From: Batrachochytrium dendrobatidis JAM81
Lineage: Eukaryota; Chytridiomycota; Chytridiomycetes; Rhizophydiales
Direction of reading: 5' to 3'
Assembly: GCF_000203795.2 (NCBI RefSeq)
Contig: NW_006281099.1
Span: 4,304,532-4,368,531 of the forward strand
DNA: 64,000 nt
Both the position numbers and the translations under genes were made by a program. Each line of letters starts with the position of its first letter. Positions within the stretch are counted from its first letter, which is position 1. The notes below the pieces were generated by a model, which was given only the letters and a program-made list of their open reading frames with translations, did not search any database and had not been told where the DNA came from. This document shows, piece by piece, positions 36,870 to 47,887 of this stretch.

Positions 36870-37515
36870 ATGAATATTGCTAATTTTTAAATATATTAAC
36901 CATAGTTTGGTGGAAATGAAGCAATATAGTATTTAAAAGGCTGAGTTACAGTTATTGGTAATGAGAATGTAAATATAAAACGACACATTGCAGGTGATTG
37001 TCACCATCAGCGTATCATGCTTTTTAAAAAGCATTTACGTAAAACTCATTCAACCACACTTTTGTGTGGTCAGATTCTTGTTTGGTAATGCTGCTTTTTT
37101 GCAAATATCGGTAGGTTCATTTTCTGATTTGGATAGAGGCATCCATCACCCGTGTTTCCTGCATCGCGGCGACAATCTGACTTGTTGACACATCTGCTGG
37201 TCCACTCGACTCAATATAGGACAATGCCATTCTGGTCTTGTTCTGACAAAAACTGACGTTGCACTTGGAATCTACGCTAACCAATTGTGCAGTTTTGCAG
37301 GAATCCACGGGTTTGAAATGCTGTAAAAGTAGCCTGCTTGATACTATCGGAATGTTTTCAAAACATGACAAAATTGGGTTCCTGAAATATAAATAAATAT
37401 TCATCTCGTTCTCATTCTATTGTTTTCAGCTGTAAACTGTCACGTTTTTAAATCCCAAGCAGTTCCATAAACTCAAAGCCGTCTACACTCGATACAACAT
37501 CAACCCTCGCTCCAA
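36870..37515. other. Intergenic region, one doubtful small frame
   Basis: 3' flank of HRD1 and 5' flank of the CNB/F-box gene. Apart from a minus-strand frame at 37117-37404 (separate entry), nothing was recognised. Confidence 0.5.
37117..37404 (-). CDS. Possible small Cys-containing protein (doubtful)
   Basis: A 95-codon minus-strand frame from ATG 37404. It contains four cysteines in its first half (LSCFENI, DSCKTAQ, SKCNVSFC) and ends MDASIQIRK. TTTCAG near its start could instead be an intron acceptor. No family was recognised. The composition looks more protein-like than most short frames here, and it would be divergent from the CNB gene with 111 bp between starts. Confidence 0.3.
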   Translation of the reverse strand: MNIYLYFRNPILSCFENIPIVSSRLLLQHFKPVDSCKTAQLVSVDSKCNVSFCQNKTRMALSYIESSGPADVSTSQIVAAMQETRVMDASIQIRK

Positions 37516-40500
37516 ATGGACATATCCATCCGTGGATTTCTTGAAGACCACCTCTTGTTTAAAGAGTATGCAAGCAACACAGGGTTTATCGATACGCTCA
37601 CAAATCTAATGAAAACGCGAGTGTTTAGCGATGGTGCGTATGTAATTCGTAAAGGCGAGGTGGGCCGTGCCATGTTCTTTGTGCTTCGAGGTGAAGTTGA
37701 AGTCATTTCCGAAGATGGTAGGTGTCGAATACATTAAATCTCGAGTAGCTTTTGAATGTACAACTTTAAAATATGTGACATGAATAGATTCATGCACATG
37801 TTGGGTAAAGGCGTTATCCTGGTATGAGTGTATGAACTCGGAGGTTTAAAAAGTTTGGTATACTGATATAATGAAAATAATGTTTAATGTATTGACTTGC
37901 TAGGTGAGACTATTATCAATGTGCTCAAAGAACAGTCGTTTTTTGGTGAAATTGGACTCTTGTTTTCCATACCAAGGTAAGTAAATCAAGTTCCAGTCTG
38001 TATGCTCATGCCTGCTTAGCTCATTTGAAATAAAATAATATTTTTATATCTTGAAACTGTTGATTAATCAAAAACTGTTTGTATATTTGATATTTTTGAT
38101 CTTGAATAGAACAGTATCGTGTCGAGCAAGGGGCCGAAGCATTCTTCTTGTTCTTACCAAGGAATCTCTGGAAAAAGCCGTTGAACCGTATCCACGCATA
38201 GCAGTTTCAATAGCTCAAATAGCTGAAGAGCGATACACATCTCATATCAAACAAGTAGAGTCTTCAGTCCAGGTTGAATTTGGCGAGGAGCTCAAAATCG
38301 GAGTCACTCAACAGGATTTAAAAACCATTCCATTATTTCGCGATTGCGAGATTGGGTTTCTCCACAATTTGGCACTTTCGCTTCGCCCAGTAAACTATAC
38401 CAACGATCAATTGATTATTCAAAAGGGTGAGATGGCCAGCGAGATGTTTTTTGTTGTTCGAGGTGTAGCAGAGGTATTTAATGAGACGACCAACCAAGTC
38501 TTTGCCCAGTTCCACCCAGGCAGTTTTTTTGGAGAAGTTGGACTGTTTTTTAGCAGTAAGCGATCAGCATCTGTTCGATGTGCCACGAGAGATGTCACGG
38601 TGTTTAAACTTTATAAAAAGGATTTGGACAGCTTGCTGGAGAATTACCCAGAAGTGAAAATGAAGATTGAAAAAGAGGCTTCACAGCGACTACAGTACAT
38701 TGAGTCAAGAGAAAAGGCCAATCTGGACAAGGCAGTTCATGACATTACTGATGTGGAAGTTGTTCGTGAAAAATTGAAAACTGTACGTTGTACTGAATGT
38801 ATGCCAATTCTGCGATTGATCCAAATGATTTAACGCATTTATGGTATTTCAATACTTGAATGCTTTGTATTTTGGGTTTCAAACAGGTACCGCTTTTTCG
38901 CAATACACCAACAGCCTTTTTGCATCAGATTGTATTGGCATCAAGAATTTTTGTAGCAGAAAAAAACAGCATCATCATTAAAAAGGGTGAAATCGGTCGT
39001 TCAATGTACTTTGTGATTGACGGCGCAGTACAAGTTGTTTCCGAAGATGCCAAGCAAGTCTATGTTCAAATGGATGCCAACTCATTTTTTGGCGAAGTGT
39101 CGCTTTTTTATGAAGTAAATCGCACTGCAACAGTCTGCGCAAGTAGTAAAACCACATTGGTTGAGCTTTCCAACGATACAGTTCAATCGATTTTAAAAAC
39201 TTACCCTAATCTTATGGGACAGATTCATGAGCGAGCCAAAGATAATTACACGTTGTTTATGGCGAGACAAAAGGCGCTGCAAGAGCATCATGTTCCTGAT
39301 AGTGATAAGCATCGGTTCGATATCGAGGCGACAGTTAGCAGATTGCGCAAAGTGCCCATATTTGAAAAATGCAATGAAGGGTTTTTAGGCACATTGGCTT
39401 TAAGCACGTCTATCCGCACTTTGAAGGAAGGCGATTTGGTAATCAGTGCTGGGCAGCCATCACTTGAAATGTATTTTCTTGCGCATGGCCAGGTTGAAAT
39501 TGTTTCTGATGATGGCAATACAGTGTATGATCAGGTTTTTCAAGGAGGATTCTTTGGTGAAGTGGGTGTCGTAAGAGGTGTAAATCGCACTGCATCGGTC
39601 AGGGTCAAATCCACCGTGTGCCGACTTTTAGTGCTGTCTGCTGATGCAATGCGGAAGGCTTTGAAACAATATCCAGACAATTTCCAAATGATTTCTCTTG
39701 AAGCAGACAAGCGGTTTCGATTGGCAGAAGGTCGCGTGTTACCCATTGAACATGCTCTTACACATACTGTATCTTCTGGTTTGACGCAAGCTCAAAAACC
39801 CTCAACTGTTCAGTCATCAGAAGCTGGTCTTGGAAATGCAATGGATATACAAAAGTCGGCTGAAAAAGAACGATCTTCCAATGGATCTGCAGTGTCATCA
39901 ATGATTCCGTTTGGACAACTGTTTTCCAAGCGTAGAAGATCAAGCAAAGCCAAGGACAATAGCAAGCCAAGCAAGCTCAAGGAGTTTTCGCGAAGTATCA
40001 GCCAAGACTCTATACCCGATCCAGCAGTTCAGTCTGGAATGAGCACATACACATTACATCAGTCGGATTTACCTATTACGTCTATTGTGCTGAAAGACAA
40101 GGAAACATCTACACATGTCCAACGCGCTCTTGGTAAAATGCTGAGCACATTGAAAAACACCCTCAGTTCTTCAGCAGAGTTTTCCAAAGCCCGAAGTATG
40201 TCTGCACCAGTAAAATATCACACAATGGCAGCAAAACAGTGGGTAGTTCCAATTAAATTTCGTGAAGAAGTCAAGCGCAAGCTTCAAATTCCACCCCACA
40301 AAACTTTAACCAGCATTACTGATGCAACAGAAGCTCATCTTGAAATTATTTTTTCATACGTTTTACCTTCTGATATGTTACGCTTGCGAGGAGTATGCCG
40401 ACGATGGAATGAGATTTTGCTTATGCAACAGTTTTGGCGTGTACTAAATCTACGGTCCGAGTTTCGTAAAATCGATCGAAAGGCTTTGGAAGTGTTTGCA

Positions 40501-41652
40501 TACCTTGGTAGCGAAACATTAACCATGATGGATCTTACTGGGTGTTGGATGATTGTAGATAATGATATACGTACATTGGTTACACGGTGCCGTAACATTC
40601 AGTGTTTGAATGTATCAAATTGTTGGAAGCTAACGGATATCGGGTTGATTCATTTGGCTAAAGGGTGTCCTGAGCTAGTGAAATTAGACATTAGCCACTG
40701 TAGTCAGATTTCTGGTATCGGATTCAACGAACATATTTGGTCCAATATGAAAAGCATCAACATATCATACTGTAAAGTGATCAGTGACGAGCAGCTTGAA
40801 CGATTGCTACCAGGCACTCCAGAGATGCAGGATATAAAAATGCGTCGATGCCAACGTATTTCGGATTTTGGAGTTTTTTTGATTGTTCAATATTGCCGAC
40901 GACTTCGATCGTTGGATATGAGGGATTCTGATCATATTACCGACACTTGTTTAAAATGGATTGCTTCATCATGCTACAATCTGACAGATTTGAATCTTAC
41001 ATTTTGTAGCAGAATCACCAATGGCGGCATGTATGATCTTTCTCTGGGATCGCAAAGCTTTACTAGATTGCAATTTACAGCTTGTGAACAGTTGACAGAC
41101 GCATCCATCATATATTTTTCTGCTAGTATTCGGAATTTGAAGTTTATTTCTTTACGCCAGTGTAGAAAAATGACGGATAGAGTTACTGGATATTTAGCAC
41201 AATCGTGTGCTACATTAAAGGAAGTGGATGTGACAGGATGCCCCAACATCACGGAAATGTCCAGATTGCAGCTACAAGCCGCTATTCCGTCAATTACTGT
41301 CAAGATTAATCAGAGTCCAGAATCGCGCAAGATTGTTCAACCGGGACAACAAGGAAAACCAAAAGCTATCCAAGTGCCCCTTTCAGAAGTATTTACAAGC
41401 GGTCCCAAAGAAATGATGGCAACACCGAAAAAAAGCAAACGAAGTTCTGGAAAAAAGAATTTGAATTTGTCTGGAAGTAACACTAGAGGTTCAGTGTACA
41501 AGACTGTTCCAACCAGTAGTGCTGGATCAGAAAGCGAGCCTCGCACTGGCGACTCGGCCCCAACTGAGAATAAATCTCGGCGTCATCATCGTCATCACCA
41601 CAGTAGTTCTGATCGTAGCAAACTCAGAGCAAGAACAGCTTCTGTGAATTGA
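37516..41652 (+). CDS. Four-CNB / F-box / LRR protein
   Basis: Four exons (37516-37717, 37904-37976, 38110-38782, 38887-41652) join in frame to 1237 residues. Four cyclic-nucleotide-binding domains lie at about 10-125, 164-290, 317-440 and 471-600. Their phosphate-binding cassettes read FFGEIGLLFSIPRTVS, FFGEVGLFFSSKRSAS, FFGEVSLFYEVNRTAT and FFGEVGVVRGVNRTAS; each keeps the Gly-Glu and the Arg. After a Ser-rich linker an F-box (about 798-845, IIFSYVLPSDMLRLRGVCRRWNEI) is followed by Amn1-type leucine-rich repeats (C..L..LDIS.C..I) to about 1140. The tail is basic and His/Ser-rich. The F-box predicts an SCF substrate receptor, perhaps gated by cyclic nucleotides. Ligand and substrate are unknown. 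Confidence 0.9.
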
Positions 41653-42005
41653 AGGAATTGTTTTGATTATTTTTGAATAAATTTAAAGATTGCCAAACAT
41701 TTTTAAGCTTATGTTGGATTTAGTTTTTTGGTAGATTCGACAATCGAGTCTACACAGCGTTGTGGGTAGTTTATTGGTCCATGCACATCTTTATATAAAC
41801 CAGTTTGGGTTTAATGTAGTAAAACGAGTGCTTTGTAAAGATGGATTGCAGTGGGGTATCTAAAGGGAAACCTTTAATTTGTCAAGTTTCCTGTTTAACC
41901 CAACCTGGAATCTAATACAAACTACCAGAGAAACCATTGAATACTGTTGGCACTGGAAGAAGTGGGATTTTATACCAAACTACTGCAACATCAAATACTG
42001 AAACC
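41653..42005. other. Intergenic region, nothing recognised
   Basis: Spacer between the CNB/F-box gene and the LisH-WD40 gene. An upstream in-frame extension of the next gene (41937-42005) lacks an ATG and is taken as 5' UTR. Confidence 0.6.
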
Positions 42006-44753
42006 ATGAGTTTGGCCGAGGATGATACTACACCCACTGCTGCTTCTATTGTGTCTGCTGTTCATGGATTGACTTTGGATGCTCAGATTCCGACTGTTGC
42101 ATCTGTAGAGAGTAGCATGGACAGCAATAGTAGTAATCAAAAACAGACAGAAGCTGGCAGTGCTGAACTAGTTCAGGAAGAAAAGTGAGCACTGAACTGG
42201 CATAAAACACTACAAGTTATACACTGCAGCACTTGTTTAATACATGCGCATGCCATCTGGCTAATCTATTTATATATCTGCTATTTAAATACACAACAGT
42301 TGGCTGAAACTAGCAAAGCACCAGCGGATTGTGTCTGGATGGAGCATGGACAACGTCATTGATCCTCGAGAGGATATATTTGATGCCAATAACGACCATA
42401 TCAAAGAGGCAAGAGTTTATATTTGCTGTGAATCTATTTTTTGAAATATAAGTTGTTGACACTGTTTTTAGGATATTGTGCGATTGATTGCCCAGTACCT
42501 TGGCGATGAGGGTTATGCATCTTCCAAGATGATCTTACTAGATGAGGCTAATGTAAAGGCTTTTGAGCGAGAGGAAAACTATTCCGAGATTAAGCGAATG
42601 CGTAAAGCAATTTTTGGTAAATACAATGCTGCATGCAATGGTTTCATATTGCTAGAAAGATGAGTGGTAATTTAATTTGGACTATTAGATGGAGATTGGC
42701 CCGAGATCGACAAGTTGTGTTCTCGTCCCTTGATTCGAAACAACAAGAGTTTTGTATATGCAGCGTATAAACAACAGTATCTCGAATATATTGAGCACCA
42801 TGAGATTCAAAAGGTTTGAGCCTGCATATTTACGCACCAAAAGACTAGTGTTGTGCAATTGAATGTGAATCAGATGTTGATCCATTTAAATGGTTATTCC
42901 TTTAGGCATTTACGCATTTGAATAAGCGATTGAAGCCTTTGGAGCATTTGCAAACTACTCCTAATGAGTTTAAAGACTTGTGCTATCTTCTTACTGCAAA
43001 GTCTGTTCAAGATTCACCTTTGTTTAAAAACTGGGAAGGCATTGGACCATCAAGGTGTACTAGTTTAAAAGCATGCTGTGTTGTTGATTGTTTGATCTAA
43101 TGCAGATATACTTGTTTTAGAGAGAAATTAGCAGAGCTATTCCAAAGTATGATTGATTATGATGAAGGAGATCGCGAAGGTAGTTTGTAATATATTATAC
43201 TGCGTTGATTTGTAAAGCAGCTTTACCCTGTTCAGTTGGTTTAACAACTATCATTTTGATTATATCTAGGAGCTGTGTATGTACCACCAAAGCGTTTATT
43301 GAAACTGTTGAGACAGGCGATTGCATATCAAATGGGTTCATCACGCTATGCTCCAACAATTACCCCCAAAATATCTTCGTGAGTATATTTCAAATGTCGT
43401 GTTTACGTTTTGCCGACTGGTTGAATTGTGAGAGATTAAATGCTGTACTTGCTAATTTATGTCTATTTTCAAGTTTGTTGCAGGACTATTCATCGCTGGT
43501 TGTGCCCAATACTGTCAAAAGCGTGTTTAGTGGTCACACTGGTAATATCAAGTGTGTAGAATTTGTTGGAGAAGATGGAAAACAGATTGTGTCGGGATCT
43601 AGGTGAGTTGACTATCCATTCGGCATGTATTGATATGTTACATGTGCTAATAGTTTTGGGGTTGTAGTGATAACACATGCCGTGTATGGCATACAGAAAC
43701 TGGTGTTCAAATGGGTATATTAGAGGGTCATACATCTCGTATATGGGATGTTACATCTACATTGAATGGCAATTATGTTGCAAGTGCATCAGGTGATTCT
43801 ACCATCAAAGTATGGAGCATCAATGATTCTGGTATGCCCTGTTTGAGCACACTTTCTGGTGGCAGCGGTGACATGTACACGGTTAAATACCATCCAACCC
43901 ACGTAAGTTTTAATATTTGTAAATTTATACTACTGCACTATCAAGTTTGTGGTACCGTGTATATGAGTAGATTTGGTATACTTGTTTACAGTATATTTGT
44001 GTGGAATGTCAGTCATTTCTTGTCTCTGGCGGATACGATAAAGTAGTGCGACTGTATGACATTGAACGTGGAGTAGCTGCCAAGACATTTACCGGACACC
44101 AGCTTTCTGTGTCTAAAGTGATATTCAATCCACTTGGAAACTTGATAATTAGTGGGTCCAAGGACAACACAATCAAATTTTGGGATATTGTGTCGGGTTT
44201 ATGCATCAAGACAATCTCGTCGCATTTGGGCGAAGTTACATGTGTTGAAATGAACTCGGATGGCACTCTGCTGCTAAGTAGTTCCAAAGACAATTCGAAT
44301 CGATTGTGGGATATCCGCATGGTAAAGATACTGCACTCATAATTGGTAATGAGCAGTCTTTTAATCTTTTGAATTGAATCTGGTGTTGTATCTGTACGAT
44401 CCTTTAGTTACGACCAATTCGCAAGTTCAAGGGCCACCAAAACACATCCAAGAATTTCATTCGAGCATCGTTTTTAGGAAACTCGCTGATTGTTGGTGGA
44501 TCTGAAGTAAGCTTGACTTGAATGGTTTTGTTGGTTGTAGAAATATCATTGATTTATAATGAATCTATGCATACAGGATGGCGCAGTGCATTTATGGGAT
44601 CGAGACAAGGGAGATTTGCTTCAGCGATTGCGAGGACATTCAGGAGTGGTGTATTCGGCAGTGTGGAACGCAAGACAAGCATTACTAGCCAGTTGTTCAG
44701 ATGATTGTACGCTGAGTACATGGTGGTTTAACCCTTCAGCCAATCGAGTTTAA
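42006..44753 (+). CDS. LisH-CTLH-WD40 repeat protein (Smu1-like layout)
   Basis: Twelve exons (42006-42184, 42300-42408, 42472-42616, 42689-42813, 42906-43054, 43121-43179, 43270-43378, 43474-43602, 43668-43902, 43992-44321, 44408-44506, 44577-44753) join in frame to 614 residues. After a Ser/Thr-rich start, IVRLIAQYLGDEGYASSKMIL is a LisH helix pair. A CTLH region follows (GDWPEIDKLCSRPLI, RLKPLEHLQT). VYVPPKRLLKLLRQAIAYQ recalls the linker of Smu1. Seven WD40 units close the protein (SGHTGNIKCVEF, LEGHTSRIWDVT, FTGHQLSVSKVIF, LRGHSGVVYSAVW and others). The layout suggests an oligomeric scaffold. It is not a clear Smu1 orthologue and I cannot name the family. Intron 2 has a GC donor (GAG/GCAAGA). 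Confidence 0.85.
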
Positions 44754-45339
44754 AATTGTCAGATTTTACAATATATATGATGGAGTTGAGTAGTAATGAA
44801 CAGCCCGTAGCACGGAACTCGTAACAGTAGCATGGTAAAACAACTGATGCATTGCAGCTGTATTCACGTAAAATAATGAAGACAGAATACATGATAAACA
44901 GTTTCATTCTGGATTGATACTAATTTTACTGAATAGCATTTTTGTAAGCTGTTTACTAGTCTTTGTGCACATTCTTGACATTTCTTCAGCTTTTCTTTTT
45001 TCCAATCTAAACATTGAGTGATTGACAGAAACAACAGCTGTAATCTGTTTTTCTTGAACTGGATACAAACCTATCTGATATTAAATACAAAACTTTTAGA
45101 AAAAACCAATCAATTTCTAGTAGGAAATACTTTATTCCAAGACAATCCAAGATCAATACAAGTGATTTATTTTACGTGAATACGGCTGTAAAATATAAAT
45201 TGAGAATCTGGAGTTTATACTAGCAGCAGTGGGAAAGTATCGACAGCGAGGATCAGGATTTGTTTCAAGAAACCAATTGCTGTTCACTGGAGTAAACACC
45301 ACAAAGACTGTGATCACAGTAGCAAGTAGTAGTTGTAAG
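44754..45339. other. BPL1 upstream region with element copy 6
   Basis: Short 3' flank of the WD40 gene, then the inverted-repeat element (about 44851-45193), then 146 bp before the BPL1 ATG. No gene was seen. An in-frame extension of BPL1 to 45229 has no ATG. Confidence 0.6.
44851..45193. repeat. Inverted-repeat element, copy 6 (best-preserved ends)
   Basis: The left end is GCAGCTGTATTCACGTAAAA (44854-44873). The right end (about 45166-45193) is ATTTTACGTGAATACGGCTG followed by TAAAAT, an almost exact inverted complement. Subterminal ATACATGATAAACAG on the left faces TTTATTCCAAG on the right. The element is about 343 bp and has no reading frame of note. It lies directly upstream of BPL1. Confidence 0.8.
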
Positions 45340-47797
45340 ATGTCGAGATTAAATATTCTCGTTTATAATGGGCCGGGAGTATCAAGTCTGCAGCGTCAGT
45401 TGATGCAGCAGCTGAGGCAACATTTGTCGCATTCATACGACATTATTCCTGTCGATAGTCATGTTCTGTCCACTGCTCCATGGCAGCAATCTACTGCATT
45501 GCTGGTCATGCCTGGAGGGAGAGATCTGGCCTATTTGGCTGCATTGGACCCACTGGGCATCCAAGCCATTCGTCAATACATGGACTCCACTAACTGCACA
45601 AGTCACAATCCTACTGGTGGCAAGTATCTGGGTATCTGTGCTGGAGCCTACTTTGCCTGTTCCAGTGTCGAGTTTGAAGTAGGTCGGCAAGGAATCGAAG
45701 TGGTTGGTCAGCGACCATTGAAGTTTTGTTCTGCTGTTGCCTGTGGTTCAGTTACTTCTCCTGTTCTATTTCAGTATGAATCCGAGGCTGGTGCGCTTGC
45801 TATGGATATTAACATACACGATCCATCCATGTTTGATGGTGAATCTGCATCTACAACAATCTACGTTAATGGCGGACCATACTTTGATTTTCGACAGGAT
45901 CATGTCTTGACTACTATCGTGACTGATCTGGCTCAACCCAATGGATCTTGCACTATTCTCGCCACGTATGCCAAAAATAATCAACCAGCAATTGTCGATT
46001 GCAGTGTTGGTTCTGGTCAAGCTATACTTGTTGGTCCTCATCTCGAGGTATCTGCTGATTACTACCGTTCTCGTATTGCTCATATCACTGATCCTGATGA
46101 ACAAGCACGTTTGAATCAAATCCTTGCTTCATTGGAATCTGCCGAATCTGGTCGATTTGCACTGCTCAAGAACGTATTAAAACGATTGGGACTTGTTTTG
46201 AACTCGGATGACTTGACAATACCATCATCAATCTCTGCTAGTATCAATCATGCAGATCTGCCCATGTTAAGCCCTATTTCACTGTATTTCAAAACAGAGT
46301 TTGAGCAAACAAAGTTTCTTGAATTTCTTCAAATTGAATCTATAGACAATGCAATGACCACATATGTTGATGTCAATGACACTCACAATTCATGGCAACT
46401 TACTATCAATCCTGCGTTTATTCATCCTCGTCTGGAATCCAAGTTGATGGATTTGGATTTGCTAGAGGCTGTACCATCTACTGGGATATTACAGATTCGG
46501 GCTTTATGCAATCGAGATGCTCACGTTAATTTGAACAATCTAGACATGTTTAATATTGAAGCATACATATCTGAATTGAATGCTAGGCGATTGAAAAGTA
46601 GTTTTAATGGTTCCGAGTCGTTTGGATTGCCTATTATGTATGGACGTGTAGTGACCTCGACTCAGTCTGTTTTGGAAAGGTAAACCATCATAAATGCATT
46701 TATAAAGGTACCAAGCCATTAATCCTGTGTTGATTAGAAACATGAAGCTACGCGGTGCATTGAGTGACGGCACTGTTTTTGTTGGATCTCATCAACTGTG
46801 TGGACGGGGTGAGTTGAGCGTATATGTTTGAGCATGCATCTTTTGACTTGTTTCTAATTCATCAGACCATCTATTGTGTGTCTAGGACGGGGTCGCAACT
46901 CATGGATTTCACAGCAAGGATGCCTACAGTTTTCTTTTAAAATGTCGCACAAGGAGTCTTCATCGATTGTCTTGTTGCAATATTTATTTGGACTAGCGCT
47001 TGTCGAGGCAGTTCAATCTTTACCCCATTGCAAGGTATACCAAACTGCTTGTCTGTAGATTAGTATTTATTTGGATTGCTTCAACTTTTTATACTTTTGT
47101 AATGATTAGAATCTGCCAGTGTGCTTGAAGTGGCCCAACGATATCTATGCTCAAACCTCTGATGGGCCGCGCAAGATTGGTGGGATTCTGATTACGTCCG
47201 AGTTTTACAAGGGTGCATTCAGCCTGGTTGTTGGTAGGTGATTGTTTCAATGGACGAGTTGTCACCAATTCCATCCTTGTCAAGCTTACGCGATATTTGT
47301 ATTAGGATGCGGATTGAATGTCAGTAATCCCAAACCAACGCTTTGCATCAACGATCTGGTAGCTGCATCTGATGCACCAAATGGTTACACTGTCAGTAAT
47401 GAAACCATGTTGGCTGCCATATTACATACATTTGAATCTCTGTATGGATTGTTTATGAGTGATATTGAGCATTCTACAAAATCGAGTCGTTTTGAACCTT
47501 TCTTGCCCATGTACTATAAAAAATGGCTTCACAGGTAATACATGTTTACAGTATTTCAGATGGCAGTACTGTTTTTTAACAATCATCATTTTCGACCTAC
47601 ATTCTTTATTTGAATGGTTTAGCAATCAAAAAGTAAGGATCATGGAGAATGGAGTTGCAAAAGAAGCTGTGATTGTTGGGTTAGATCGACAAGGACTGCT
47701 GCAAGCCAAAGTGACAAGTGATGGATCTGAGCGACTACTTCAGCCAGACGGAAACAGTTTTGACATGATTAAAGGACTGGTTTGTGCCAAACAATAA
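45340..47797 (+). CDS. BPL1: Biotin-protein ligase (holocarboxylase synthetase)
   Basis: Six exons (45340-46679, 46738-46808, 46886-47034, 47110-47233, 47306-47534, 47623-47797) join in frame to 695 residues, the length of yeast Bpl1. The enzyme attaches biotin to carboxylases through biotinyl-AMP. The N-terminal half is the glutamine-amidotransferase-like BPL_N domain (ILVYNGPGVS, VMPGGRDLAYL, KYLGICAGAYFAC). The catalytic half has GRGRNSWISQQGCLQFSF, corresponding to the GRGR biotinyl-AMP loop, KWPNDIYAQ, KIGGILITSEF and GCGLNVSNPKPTLCIND. A C-terminal SH3-like cap follows (RIMENGVAKEAVIVGLDRQG). The ATG at 45340 was chosen because the longer frame starts without ATG. Confidence 0.95.
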
Positions 47798-47887
47798 AGT
47801 GTTTTTTATTGAAATTTAAACAGTAAAATTTGTCAATACAAACTTGTAGTTTTTCTAGAAATTTTGGTTTAATAGCCAGAAGACTAC

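Noticed and set aside
45229..45339. In-frame extension of BPL1
   Set aside because: Starts with GTG, enters the element flank and adds no conserved sequence.
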